Below are positions 1 through 11,648 of a stretch of DNA of 64,000 nt, piece by piece. Both the position numbers and the translations under genes were made by a program. The DNA lies in the NCBI GenBank assembly GCA_039707655.1, contig CM077665.1:81655954-81719953 (forward strand), read 5' to 3'. The DNA is from Elymus sibiricus (taxonomy: Eukaryota > Streptophyta > Magnoliopsida > Poales > Poaceae). Numbering within the stretch: position 1 is the stretch's first letter; each line of letters begins with the position of its first letter. The notes under the pieces were generated by a model. The model was not told the origin of the DNA and did no database searches. It was given only the letters and a program-made list of their open reading frames with translations.

Positions 1-297
1 GGTGTAGCTAATATTTGAGTGTGTTTCATGAATGGATCAATGATTGAGCATGATAGGCTAGGGGTAACTTTCTTTAGTGTTGATATTTTGAAAGACATGG
101 TTGCTTGTTGGTATGCTTGAGTATTAAAGTCTTCATGTCAAAACTAGACTATTGCTTTGAACCATCTAAAAGTCCAAATGCCCATGCTACAAAAGAAAAC
201 AATATGTGATGAACATGTTAGGCAACATTCCACATCAAAAATTCTGTTTTTATCATTTACCTACTCGGGGACGAGTAGGAATTAAGCTTGGGGATGC
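1..297 (+). mobile_element. 3' internal end of Ty3/Gypsy element A
   Basis: Non-coding sequence running into a polypurine-like stretch (AAGCTTGGGGATGC, 284-297) directly before an LTR that begins TGATACGTCTCC. The same layout, including the phrase ACGAG followed by a purine-rich run, precedes the 3' LTRs of elements B (31545-31558) and D (62898-62911). It is therefore the 3' untranslated internal region of an LTR retrotransposon whose body lies left of the window. No coding potential seen. Confidence 0.75.
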
Positions 298-647
298 TGA
301 TACGTCTCCAACGTATCTATAATTTTTGATTGTTCCATGTTGTTATATTATCAATCTTGGATGTTTTACAATCATTTTATAGCAACTTTATATCATTTTT
401 TGGGACTAACCTATTGACATAGTGCCAAGTGCCAGTTGCTGTTTTTTGCTTGTTTTTTTACTTCGCTGAATAACAGTACCAAACGAAGCCCAAACACCGT
501 GAAACTTTTTGGAGATTTTTTTGGGCCAGAAGACACCCAGTGGACCAAAGAAGTGCCAGAGAGGAGGGCAGAGGAGGCCACAAGACACCAGGGTGCGGCC
601 TGGTGTATTGTGCCCTCCTCGGGACCCCCTCCACCGCCTATTAGCTC

Positions 648-655
648 TATAAATA
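648..655 (+). promoter_or_regulatory. LTR TATA box of element A
   Basis: TATAAATA, followed by a conserved block (ATTCCAAAAACCCTAGGG) also found after the TATA of element B (12004-12010). The position, about 350 bp into the LTR and just after a GC-rich module, fits a U3 core promoter. Confidence 0.55.
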
Positions 656-1727
656 CTCAAATATTCCAAAAACCCTAGGGGAGTCGACGAAACACAATTC
701 CAGCCGCCGCAAGTTCCAGAACCGCAAGATCCAATCTAACACCATCACGGAGGGGTGCATCGTCTTCATGGGTGCCTCTCTGATGATGCGTGAGTAGTCC
801 ACCATAGACCTACGGGTCCGTAGGCAGTAGCTAGATGGCTTCCTCTCTCTCTTTTGATTCTCAATACAATGGTCTCTTGGAGATCTATTTGATGTAATGA
901 CTTTTTGCGGTGTGTTTGTTGGGATCCGATGAATTTTGAGGTCATGATCAGTTTCTATCCATGAATATTATTTGAGTCTTCTTTGATCACTTATATGCAT
1001 GATTACTTATAGCCTCGTATTTCTTCTTTGAATCTTTGGTTTAGTTAGGCCAACTAGATCGATCTTTCTTGCCATGGGAAGAGGTGCTTTGTGATGGGTT
1101 CGATCTTGCGGTGTCCTCCCCCAGTGATAGAAGGGGCAGCGAGGCACACATCTATCATTGCTATTAAGGATAACAAGATGGGGTCTATTCCTACATGAAT
1201 AGATCTTGTCTACATCATGTCATCGTTCTTATTGCATTACTCCGTTTCTCCATGAACTTAATACAATAGATGCATGCTGGATAGCGGTCGATGTGTGGAG
1301 TAATAGTAGTAGATGCAGAATCGTTTCGGTCTACTTATCTTGGACATGATGCCTATATAATGATCATTGCCTTGGATATCGTCATGATCATTTGATCTTC
1401 TATCAATTGCCCAACAGTAATTTGTTTACCCACCGTGTGCTATACTCATGAGAGAAGCCACTAGTGAAACCTACGGCCCCCGGGTCTACTTTTCCAACAT
1501 ATTGCTTTCCGATCTATGTTTTTGCCGCTTTTGTTTTCAGATCTATTAATCCAAAAACCCAAAAATACCTTGCTGCACTTTTTATTTGCTTCTTTTATTT
1601 TGTGTTCTTGTGAGATCTATTTATCCAATCTATTACAATCTAATCTATCTTTTTACCGTTGAGAGATTGACAACCTCTCTTACGCGACGGGTTGCAAGTA
1701 TTTGTTCTTTGTGTGCAGGTACCGTTT

Positions 1728-1732
1728 ACATA
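1728..1732. repeat. Target site duplication of the Copia element
   Basis: ACATA immediately before the 5' LTR (1733) is repeated exactly at 10906-10910 right after the 3' LTR. This fixes both element boundaries and shows that a single event inserted the element into the LTR of element A. Confidence 0.95.
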
Positions 1733-2121
1733 TGAAAGCACAATATGCTCCCTTGGTGGTTTTGATAATTCATGACAACATACATTGTCTCTTGGACTAA
1801 TACTTGTCTCTAGTGTATTTCAGATAAAGTCCATAGAGAAGGTTGGCTAAGGATTGTGAAGAGCATCCCCAAGAAGAAGAAGAAGAAGGAGAAGGAATAG
1901 CATTGGCAAAGCTTCAAGCAAGAAGAGTCTACATTTTACTTCGTGAGAAATCACTTTAAGTCCATAGGAAAGCCAATACTATTAAGAGGGGGTAAGGTAT
2001 TGTTGGTGAACAAAATGCTCCACATGCACAAGTGATAGTCACCAAAAACACCCACATGCTCTTCCACAAAAGTTTGTCCAAGCCTATCACAAAAATCGGT
2101 GCTACCAACATTTCCCACTCG

Positions 2122-2412
2122 GTTCCACCGATTCCCACCTCAGACAGAACCCTGCCAAACCCTAGATCTTCGGTACAACCGATTCTGCATCGGTGCCCCC
2201 GAGTTTAGCTTGCCAACTTTCTGTTACCTCGATTCTTAAAATTGGAATTTCCAAGATTTTGGATCGGCATCACCGAGTTGTGGAACCTGACCGTTGGTCA
2301 CCTGATCGGTACTGCCGAGATCTTTGTATCGGTTTCACCGAGATTCAAAAGTTGCTACCTTTGGAGCAACTCGGTACCATCGAGTTTTATACTTCGGTGT
2401 CACCGAGTTGGT
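2122..2412 (+). repeat. Cluster of quasi-palindromes TCGGT-NNN-ACCGA in Copia U3
   Basis: About eight short imperfect palindromes of the form TCGGT, 2-4 bases, ACCGA(G) occur in under 300 bp. Examples are near 2122 (TCGGTTCCACCGA), 2172 (TCGGTACAACCGA), 2328 (TCGGTTTCACCGAG) and 2394 (TCGGTGTCACCGAG). The 3' LTR keeps the series at 9763-10055. All lie upstream of the TATA box. Confidence 0.8.
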
Positions 2413-2448
2413 CACTTTTGGTGTAACGGTTGGATTTTTGGAGATGCC

Positions 2449-2456
2449 TATATATA
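2449..2456 (+). promoter_or_regulatory. LTR TATA box of the Copia element
   Basis: CCTATATATACCCC lies about 720 bp into the 5' LTR, just after the palindrome cluster and before a CA-rich leader. The same sequence is at 10092-10099 in the 3' LTR. Placement fits the U3/R boundary. Confidence 0.65.
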
Positions 2457-3264
2457 CCCCTCCACCACCACTCACTCGCAAGAGAAGCACTCAGAACAGA
2501 TCCCAACTTATCCCATCAGATTTTCTGAGAGAGAGCCACCTACTCATGTGTTGAGATCAAGCCATTCCACTCCATCCATATGAATCTTGATCTCTAGCCT
2601 CCCCAAGTTGCTTTCCACCCAATCAATCTCTTCCACCAAAGCCAAATATGTGAGAGAGTGATTGAGTGTTGAGGAGTCTATCATCTTGAAGCACAAGAGC
2701 AAGGAGTTCATCGACATTATCGAGCCTATTACCTTTTGGAGGGTGGTGCCTCCTAGATTGGTTAGGTGTCGCTTGGGAGCCTCCTACTTCGTGTTGTGGA
2801 GTGAACCAAGAAGTTTGTAAAGGCAAGGAGATCGCCTACTTCGTGAAGATCTACCCCGAGTTAGGCTAGTCCTCCGTGGACGTAGGCCATCATGGTATAG
2901 ACAAGGTTGCTTCTTCGTGGAACCCTCCGTGGGTAGAGCCCTCCATGGACTCTCGCGACCGTTACCCTCCGTGGGTTGAAGTCTCCATAAACGTGGACAT
3001 ACAATAGAACCACCTATCGGAACCACAGGAACAATCTTCGTGTCACTCATGCGTTTGATCTCCCTATCTCAACTCCTTACTTCCATGTGCAATGTCTTTA
3101 CTTTCCGCTGCCATACTTGTTGACTTGCATGTGTAGGGTGTGCTAGACTTGCTATAATTGCTAAAATCTAACAACCATTAATTTTGAATATTGGGTAGGT
3201 TTTAAATTTGTGCTAGTAGTCTATTCACCCCCCTCTAGACATACACTTCTAGTGATCCCTCAAT

Positions 3265-3275
3265 TGGTATCAGAG
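3265..3275 (+). other. Primer binding site (initiator tRNA-Met type)
   Basis: TGGTATCAGAG lies two bases after the 5' LTR end. This is the usual plant Copia primer site complementary to the 3' end of initiator methionine tRNA. Confidence 0.9.
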
Positions 3276-3316
3276 TAAGGTCTCCATAACCTTGGTTTAA
3301 TTACCTTTGGAGGAAG

Positions 3317-6300
3317 ATGGATGTGTCTAGTTTGGAGAGTTTGAGTTGTAGAGTGCATATTCTTGATGGGGAGTACTATAATCAATGGAAAGATGCTATG
3401 ATCAATCTATTTGACAAAATTCCATTTGAGCAAGTATATTGAAAATCCCTATGTGTTCCCCATTGATCCCTTACATCCCACACACGAAGAGGAAATTGAC
3501 ATTCTTGGTAACCTTAGAACTGTCAATCTTATCATTAGAGATTTGCCAAGATTTGTGCTTAATCAATTGAAGAATTTTGAATTTGCTTATACTTTGTGGA
3601 ATGATTTGGAGAAACGATATCCAAATTATTCATTGAGTAATCTTGATGAAATTCTTCATAAGACTGTTGCTTTTCATGGAATGAAGCCCAGTGATCCAAA
3701 TTTTGATAAATGCTTATTCGAGATTCGTGGTCTTATGCGTGCTAAAGGAGATGTCACTACCATTAGCAACATTGTTGTAGAAGCCATTCACATATATAAG
3801 CTTGAACATTGTCTTCATCAAAATTCTAACGAATCTCTTGGTTTCTATGACGAGGAGATTCTACCTAATGATGAAAATGAAGAACATGGCTACTATGATT
3901 ATGATGAGATGTTTGACATCGAATGTGCCAAGACGATGAAGTGCCTAAGTCTCATGGCAAACTTCAAGGATTACATGTCCGGTGGAAAAGAGTGGATTCT
4001 CGACAGTGGATGCACCGATCATATGACTGGAGATAAAGACATGTTCCAAGAGATCACACCTAATCAAGGACCTCAGAGGTACGTGACCTTTGGAGACAAC
4101 TCTAAGGGTAAGGTACTTGGTCTTGGTAAGCTGGCCATATCTCATGATAGCTCTATTCAAAATGTCATGCTTGTTGAGTACCTTGGCTACAATCTTCTTT
4201 CCGTATCTAGACTAGAAGACTTCGGTTTCAATGTGCTATTTACTAAAGTAGATTGCCAAGTGTTTCATCATGACAATCATAACACTATCTTTACCGGTAT
4301 TCATAGAGGTGATCTATACATAGTCGATTTCACTAAAAAGGCCCAACCTCGTACTTGTCTTATTGCAAAATCATCTAAAGGTTGGCTATGGCATAGAAGG
4401 TTAGGACATGTAGGCATGCGCAATATAGATAAGCTTATCAAGGGCGATCACATTCTTGGTGTTAAAAATGTTATCTTTGACAAAGATAGGCTTTGTAGCG
4501 CTTGTCAAGATGGAAAGCAAGTAGGTGGAAGTCATCCGGTCAAGAACATCATGACTACTAGGAGACCACTCGAGTTACTTCATATGGATCTTTTTGGTCC
4601 CAATGCTTACAAGAGCCTCGGTGGAAACTCTTATGGTCTAGTTATAGTTGATGATTTTTCCAGATTTACGTGGGTATTCTTTATTGATGATAAGTCGCAG
4701 GTACAAAAGATCTTCAAGAACTTTGCTCACAAGGTGCAAAATCAATTTGAAGTGAAGATCAAGAAGCGTCGGGGCGATAACGGATCAGAGTTCAAGAACA
4801 CCAATGTGGATACCTTTCTTGACGAAGAAGGTATTTCACATGAGTTCTCGGCTACGTACACGCCTAAAAAAATGGAGTTGTTGAGAGAAAGAACCGAACT
4901 TTCATTGAGATGGCAAGAACGATGCTCGACGAATACAAGACGCCTAGACACTTTTGGGCAGAAGCCATGGAAACAGCGTGTGATGCCACAAACCGACTCT
5001 AGTTACACAAGCTTCTCAGTAAAACGGCATACGAGCTACTCACCGGTAACAAACCCCAAGTTGGATACTTTCGGGTATTCGGCTCTACATGCTACATTCT
5101 TGATAAGCATCGTCGTGCTAAATTTGCTCCCAAATCTCATGAAGGTTTCCTACTTGGTTACGGATCGAACTCTCACACTTACCGTGTCTACAACAACTTC
5201 ACTCGAAAAGTTGAAGAGACGGTAGATGTGAAGTTTGATCAATCTAATGGTTTGCAAGTCGAACAATTGCCAAATGATGTAGGAGATAAGGATCCTTCGC
5301 AAGTTATCCAAGACTTGCCCATCGGCAAGATTCGTGCCAAGGAGGTGAAGGAAAGTACTTCATCAACTCAAGTGGAAGCTCCTACTTCGCATCAAAGCTA
5401 CCGACAAAACGACATGGAAGCATCCACAAGTGGTACACGACAAGATGAAGAGGAGGAGGAAGTACATCATGAAGATCCACCACAACCTCCTTCACCACCA
5501 CCTTAGGGAGACGACACCTTCGACAACAATGAAGAAGAAGGAGATGATGATGAAGAAGCTCCACCATCCAACAAGCCAAAGCTACCCCGTGTTCGAGCAC
5601 AAGTGACCAAGAACCATCCTCTAAACCAAATCTTCGGTGACATACAAACCGGGAGAATCACTCGCTCTAAAACCCGCTTAGCTAATTTTTGTGAGCATTA
5701 TTCTTTCATCTCTAGCATTGAACCCTTGAAGGTTGAACAAGCTCTTGACGACCCGGATTGGGTGAATGCTATGCATGAAGATCTTCACAACATCGAGAGG
5801 AACGAAGTGTGGACACTCGTGGAGAAGCCTAAGGACGAGCACAACATCATCGATACAAAATGGGTGTTTCGGAACAAGAAAGATGAAGACGGTCAAGTTG
5901 TACGCAACAAGGCGCATCTCGTAGCCCAAGGATATACGCAAGTCGAAGGTATGGACTACGGTGAGACCTATGCCCCCGTTGCTAGACTTGAAGCTATTCG
6001 AATTCTTCATGCTTGTGCCAATCACCATGACATCACTCTTTACCAAATGGATATCAAAAGTGCCTTTTTAAATGGAGAAATAGAGGAGGAAGTCTATGTT
6101 AAGCAACCTCCCGGATTTGTGAATCCAAAGAAACCTGACCACGTCTACAAACTTCGCAAAGCTTTATATGGTCTTAAGCAAGCTCCTCGTGCTTGGTACA
6201 AATGCCTAACGAAGTTTCTTATTGAAAAAGGTTTTGAAATTGGTAAAATTGACGCAACCTAATTCACAAAGAGAGTTAATGGTGAATTATTTGTGTGCCA

Positions 6301-7259
6301 AATTTATGTGGATGATATCATCTTTGGATGTACTATCCCACAGTTTAGTGAGAAATTTGGAAGGTCGATGTCAGAGAAATATGAGATGTCTATGATGTGT
6401 GAGCTGAAATTCTTCCTTGGTCTACAAATCAAGCAAACGAGAGAAGGTACATTTATCTCTCAAACCAAGTACACCAAGGACTTGATCAAGAAGTTCAACA
6501 TGCAAGAGTGCAAAGGTATGAAAACTCCCATGCCCACTAGTGGACATGTTGATCTCACTAAGGAGGACGAACCAGTCGATCAAAAGGTTTATCGATCAAT
6601 GATCGGTTCATTGTTATATCTATGTGCCTCCCGTCCCGATATTATGCTTAGTGTGTGCATGTGTGCCCGATATCAAGCTGCACCTAAAGAGTGTCATCTT
6701 TTGGCCATGAAACGTATTGTGAGATACTTGATACATACACCAAACTTTGGCATTTGGTATCCCAAGGGATCTTCTTTTAATCTTGTTGGCTACTCCGATT
6801 CGGACTATGCCGGTGACAAGGTTGATAGAAAATCCACCTCGGGTACATGTCAATTTCTTGGTAGATCTCGTGTGTCTTGGTCCTCCAAGAAACAAAACTC
6901 GGTATCTCTATCTACCGCCGAAGCTGAGTATATTGCCGGCAGATCGTGTCATGCGCAATTGCTATGGATGACACAAACGCTTAAGGATTATGGAATCCAT
7001 GTGAAAAATGTCCCATTACTTTGTGACAATGAAAGTGCTATTAAGATTGGTCATAATCCCGTGCAACATTCTCGAACTAAGCATATTCAAGTTTGACATC
7101 ATTTCATTCGTGATCATGTTGCCAAAGGAGACATTAATCTTAAGCATGTTCGTACTAACAAGCAATTGGCCGATATCTTTACTAAACCCACTTGATGAAA
7201 AAGTGTTTTGTCACTTGAGGAGTGAGTTGAACATCATTGATGCTTCAAACTTGAGCTAA
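3317..7259 (+). pseudogene. Broken Copia gag-pol polyprotein
   Basis: Would encode gag, protease, integrase, reverse transcriptase and RNase H for retrotransposition. An ATG at 3317 opens a gag-like frame that shifts near 3416; the downstream frame then runs to 5225. Seen in order: protease core LDSGCTDHM (about 3997-4022), integrase zinc-binding H/C residues (about 4390-4515), core motifs MDLFGP (about 4583) and RGDNGSEF (about 4771), RT text [12 protein letters not shown] (about 5860), YVDD (6305-6316) and RNase H (about 6780-7190). No CCHC knuckle is visible in gag. Breaks: a frameshift in an A run near 4869 that removes the integrase glutamate region, stops around 5000, 6260 and 7094, and a frameshift near 7190. 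About 100 bases of acidic/proline-rich linker code lie near 5420-5600. Confidence 0.92.
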
Positions 7260-7987
7260 GCTCACTCGGATGCATGCAAGGGGATGAGCTTACTTAACCA
7301 TTCCATTCTATCATTACCATGAATATCATGTATCTTGGAATTATATGCTCCCTTGTATTGCGTCTAACCCTTTCGTAGGTACTTGGAAGAACAACACTCC
7401 ACAAGATTGCCATCAACTCATATCTTAAGCAATCTTGTCATGACCAAGTATCCACACCCCTCTTTGGTGATGAAAGGAAGAAGACTACAAAACATATCCT
7501 TGACATGTATTTGGATTTCACAATTGGAATCAACTCACAATTGATATCATGTCTTTAGAATATATCATGTTCTTCCTTGCGTGACTAACCTATGTAAGTG
7601 ATAAGTGAACCAAAACAAAAAGGATTGCTCCCAACTCAAGATGAACTTCATCAACCTCGAGCATCCTCATCAAGTTCACCTACAAGCCACGTCGTCAACA
7701 TCACTCAAAGGTATGTACTCATATCCTTGATATAGCTTTACTCCAAGACATGAGATAAAGCAACTCAAGTGATATGAAGACATCAAAATGCTTAAACAAA
7801 AAATGGTAACCCCATTTTGAGCTCAACGATGAGTATGACCTATGATCAAGTATTCTTGCTTGACTCCTTAAGTCAATATACTCTAATATAGCTGACCTAG
7901 TCACCGCCCATCATGTAGTTATAAGAATTGAATGGAGATTTTCTGTTTTGTTGCTCATTGACATTTCCATTCAACTCTAACCTAGAT

Positions 7988-8079
7988 GAAAATTCATTGC
8001 AAATCTTTCTGAAAATTCATTGCAAATCTTTCTGAAAATTCATTGCAAATCTTTCTGAAAATTCATTGCAAATCTTTGT
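7988..8079 (+). repeat. 23-bp tandem repeat, four copies
   Basis: The unit GAAAATTCATTGCAAATCTT plus TCT repeats four times, starting at 7988, 8011, 8034 and 8057. The last copy ends TGT instead of TCT. Near-perfect copies indicate recent local expansion. Confidence 0.95.
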
Positions 8080-8400
8080 GACTCTTTTGAGACCTTCTGA
8101 AAAACTGCATTTGACAAAATAGCCAAAAATCACTTTGATAAGTTTCTGTTATCTATCTCGGAGTCTCCAATCTCAAAAATTCGTTCTCACCGATAATGCA
8201 GTGAAGCTGCAAGAACACATATCGGTGCTGCCAACACCTTTTGCCTCGGAGCCACCGACCCTATGCATTTTGTGTGTTTTGGTCTTATGGTCAGATCAAT
8301 GATTCCAATGATGTAAGGGGAGATACATCAAGAGGTATAATCTAATATATTCAAGGATCCCTACATCAATGGAGGAGAAATCATAAAGGCTTTCAGATCT

Positions 8401-8710
8401 TAAGGGGGAGAAAAATGTTTTCAAGGAACCCTTGTCTCAAATGCTCTCAATGACCCTTAATCTCCAGGATCCCCTCCCACTCAATGATTCCATATATTTG
8501 TCCCTTGTGTGACCCTTTTTGGAAATTAATGCCAAAGGGGGAGAAATATCTAATCTTCAAGGCTTATACTAAAGGGGTAGATAATCTCAAAGGAGGAGAT
8601 ATAATACCAAAAGGGAAAAATATCTAAGCATTAATGCTTGAGGGGGAGAGATAATCATGAAAAGAAGAAGTGTAAACATAACAAGATAAAGGGGGAGAAA
8701 TATCAAGGAT
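8401..8710 (+). repeat. Dispersed polypurine-tract-like motifs
   Basis: Variants of AAGGGGGAGA followed by AATAT or ATAAT occur near 8401, 8534, 8573, 8588, 8640 and 8692. They resemble the true purine tract (AACGGGGGAG) that ends at 9380. Several are preceded or followed by AAGGATCCCT, giving the stretch a loose repeat structure. Confidence 0.7.
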
Positions 8711-9368
8711 CCCTTATCACAAAAACACTTCTTAAAGAGAAGAGAGAAGAATGAATAAAGAATGAATCTGATTAAACTTGACTTAAATTTGATTCTCATA
8801 TGTTTTAGACTTTTCTCAGCCCTACCTACTCTCAATATCTACATATTATGATTCAGGGAGAGAGGAAAACCTTCAAATCCATATCTAGGGGAGAAAGCTC
8901 TAAACTTTTTGGAGACATATCATTCTCAAGAAACTATTTCTCATATGTCCTCCATATCTCGGTACTCTTGGTTTCATTCACATTTGCTCTATTAGAATAC
9001 ACTTGTGCTTCCTAACATTGTTTTCTCAAGTGTATTCCTACTGTTAAATGCTCAAGGACCCCAAGGTAAGTATATGCATCATATTCCTGCTCAAGATGAT
9101 CTCTTGCTTCTTGCACATATTGTTTGCAAGAGTAAATCTTGAACATGGAATCATTTCATTCATATATATTTGATGCATATTGCCAATATATACATGACTT
9201 CTCATGTCCTTCCTACTATGTGTGTGTTCATGCATTCAAAAGCAACTATCCTTAAAATGGATTGCACACATCTAGGGGAGCTTGTATTAGTCATGTATCC
9301 TTCAAAGTCTTCACATATTTCTTCATATCTTAAATTGAAGCTTTGATTGTATGTTGTCATCAATTACC

Positions 9369-9380
9369 AAAACGGGGGAG
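9369..9380 (+). other. Polypurine tract of the Copia element
   Basis: AAAACGGGGGAG, two bases before the 3' LTR, in the usual place for priming plus-strand DNA synthesis. Confidence 0.85.
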
Positions 9381-9382
9381 AT

Positions 9383-10905
9383 TGAAAGCACAATATGCTC
9401 CCTTGGTGGTTTTGATAATTCATGACAACATACATTGTCTCTTGGACTAATACTTTTATCTAGTGTATTTCAGATAAAGTCCATAGAGAAGGTTGGCTAA
9501 GGATTGTGAAGAGCATCCCCAAGAAGACGAAGGAGAAGGAATAGCATTGGCAAAGCTTCAAGCAAGAAGACTCTACATTTTACTTCATGAGAAATCACTT
9601 TAAGTCCATAGGAAAGCTAATACAATTAAGAGGGGGTAAGGTATTGTTGGTGAACAAAATGCTTCACGTGCACAAGTGATAGTCACCAAAAACACCCACA
9701 TGCTCTTCCACAAAAGTCTATCCAAGCCTATCATGAAAATCGGGGCTACCAACATTTCCCACTCGGTCCCACCGATTCCCACCTCAGACAGAACCCTGCC
9801 AAACCCTAGATCTTCGGTACAACCGATTCTGCATCGGTGCCACCGAGTTCAGCTTGCCAACTTTCTGTTACCTCGATTCTTAAAATCGGAATTTCCGAGA
9901 TTTTGGATTGGCGTCATCGAGTTGTGGAATCTGACCGTTGGTCACCTGATCGGTACTACCGAGATCTTTGTATTGGTCTCACCGAGATTCAAAAGTTGCT
10001 ACCTTTGGAGCAACTTGGTACCACCGAGTTTTATACTTCGGTGTCGCCGAGTTGGTCACTTTAGGTGTAACGGTTGGATTTTTGGAGATGCCTATATATA
10101 CCCCTCCACCACCACTCACTTGCAAGAGAAGCACTCAGAACAGATCCCCACTTATCCCATCAGATTTTCTGAGAGAGAGCCACCTACTCATGTGTTGAGA
10201 TCAAGCCATTCCACTCCATCTATATGAATCTTGATATCTAGCCTCCCCAAGTTGCTTTCCACCCAATCAATCTCTTCCACCAAAGCCAAATCTGTGAGAG
10301 CGTGATTGAGTGTTGAGGAGTCTATCATCTTGAAGCACAAGAGCAAGGAGTTCATCGACATTATCGACCCTATTACCTTTTGGAGGGTGGTGCCTCCTAG
10401 ATTGGTTAGGTGTCGCTTGAGAGCCTCCTACTTCGTGTTGTGGAGTGAACAAAGAAGTTTGTAAAGGCAAGGAGATCGCCTACTTCGTGAAGATCTACCC
10501 CGAGTTAGGCTAGTCCTTCATGGACGTAGGTCATCATGGTATAGACAAGGTTGCTTCTTCGTGGAACCCTCCGTGGGTAGAGCCCTCCTGGACTCTCGCG
10601 ACCGTTACCCTCCGTGGGTTGAAGTCTTCATAAACGTGGACGTACGATAGCACCACCTATCGGAACCACGAGAGAAATCTTTGTGTCACTCATGCGTTTG
10701 ATCTCCCTATCTCAACTCCTTACTTCCATGTGCAATGTCTTTACTTTCCGCTGCCATACTCGTTGACTTGCATGTGTAGGGTGTGCTAGACTTGCTATAA
10801 TTGCTAAAATCTGCCAACCATTAATTTTGAATATTGGGTAGGTTTTAAATTTGTGCTAGTAGTCTATTCACCCCCCTCTAGACATACACTTCTAGTGATC
10901 CCTCA
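9383..10905 (+). repeat. 3' LTR of the Copia element
   Basis: 1523 bp, homologous to 1733-3262 over its whole length with the same start (TGAAAGCACA) and end (GATCCCTCA), followed by the duplicated ACATA. Confidence 0.95.
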
Positions 10906-11031
10906 ACATAGCGTTGCTGGCTCTTCCTCCTTGGATTGATACCTTGGTTTCATAACTGAGGGAAATACCTACCGTAGCTATGCTGGATCATCCCTTCCTC
11001 TTTGGGGAAATACCGACGCAGTCTCAAGCCA

Positions 11032-11643
11032 CGTCATTCCGCTCCGACGAGCGATGAGGAAGTGAGGCGTCCTTTGCGTTGAGGCATATGCCTCCGGGGC
11101 TCCGGGCAGTCCCGTGAGCTGGCTGCCGAACGTGGTGAAGACAAAGGGATCTGCCACGGCCAGCCGTAGACTAGTGTAGCGTATCCGGGTCGTGGGAGTG
11201 GAGCTCCGCGCGATCGTATGTGCACATAAGTTTACCTTTTTAGTTAAAATATGTTCGAAATGTAATGAAATCCAACGTGTTTGTATGAAATCTGTCATGT
11301 TTGCATGAAATCCGTCCATGTTTTCACAAATTTCGTCCGGTTGGTTTGAGTTGTTGTAAAAATGTATGCGACTATGGTTGGATGTCGTCCTCCCACATCC
11401 GTCTCCATGGAGTGCCCCCTGTCCGCGGACGGACACGGGAGGAAATTTGCGGGTTGCCGTTGGAGATGCCCTTAGAATCATTTTATTTATGGTTTACCCC
11501 AGGCATGCAACCGCTCGCACAAGAAAAGCGTCCTCCATAGCATCAGCGGAAGAGAGAGCAACTAGTTAATGGGTAACCTTCGATGACACCGGCAGAGGTC
11601 GCCTTTTTGGTCCGAGGAGCGCCCCAAATGATGCGCCCAGCCG
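11032..11643. other. Unassigned sequence between elements A and B
   Basis: About 610 bp with no convincing gene. It includes a stretch with spaced ATGAAATCC-like words (11266-11312) and the phrase TTGGAGATGCCCTTAG (11460-11475), a wording common at the ends of old grass DNA transposons. With element B removed it joins directly to 33144. Both sides share GCGC-rich text, so B probably landed in an older decayed transposon. Confidence 0.4.
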
Positions 11644-11648
11644 CTGAC

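Larger units (their letters stand above)
1733..3262 (+). repeat. 5' LTR of the Copia element
   Basis: 1530-bp LTR, TGAAAGCACA to GATCCCTCA, matched along its length by 9383-10905. The copies differ by scattered substitutions and small indels; for example an AAG run near 1876 is shorter in the 3' copy. The element is therefore not very recent. Contains a cluster of short inverted motifs and a TATA box, listed separately. Confidence 0.95.
7260..9368 (+). mobile_element. Long 3' non-coding region of the Copia element
   Basis: About 2.1 kb between the end of pol and the purine tract, with no usable reading frame. An envelope-like gene can occupy this position in SIRE-type elements, but no membrane or coiled-coil coding sequence is readable here. 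It contains a 23-bp tandem repeat (7988-8079), two or three palindromes like those in the LTR (8158-8260) and a series of purine tracts (8401-8710). Confidence 0.7.
1733..10905 (+). mobile_element. Complete Ty1/Copia LTR retrotransposon
   Basis: 9.17 kb element with two LTRs (1733-3262 and 9383-10905), a methionine-initiator-type primer site, a gag-protease-integrase-RT-RNase H order typical of Copia, a purine tract before the 3' LTR and a 5-bp target duplication. The long LTR, the LTR start TGAAAGCACAATATG and the long 3' non-coding part with repeated GGGGGAGA motifs resemble the SIRE/Maximus lineage of Triticeae. That lineage name is from memory and tentative. All coding frames are broken, so the copy cannot make its own enzymes. 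Confidence 0.93.
298..11031 (+). mobile_element. 3' LTR of Ty3/Gypsy element A, split by a Copia insertion
   Basis: The LTR starts TGATACGTCTCCAACG at 298, runs to 1732, is interrupted by the Copia element, and resumes at 10911 until about 11031 (ending CAAGCCA). Without the insertion it is about 1556 bp, close to the 1570-1580 bp LTRs of element B. It shares B's TATA region, CCCTAGGG leader start and closing text (TTTCATAACTGAGGGAAATAC). The exact right end is inferred by comparison with B. The sequence after 11031 does not look like a PBS, so this is a 3' LTR. Confidence 0.75.

Noticed and set aside
7988..8079. Regular repeats considered as a CRISPR-like array
   Set aside because: Units are directly adjacent with no unique spacers and the genome is a plant; it is a simple tandem repeat.
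9676..10227. Frame of 183 codons in the Copia 3' LTR
   Set aside because: The same region of the 5' LTR is broken, and the sequence is U3 with palindromes and a TATA box.
10978..11481. Minus-strand frame of 167 codons
   Set aside because: It spans the end of an LTR and the unassigned sequence beyond it; no recognisable domain.
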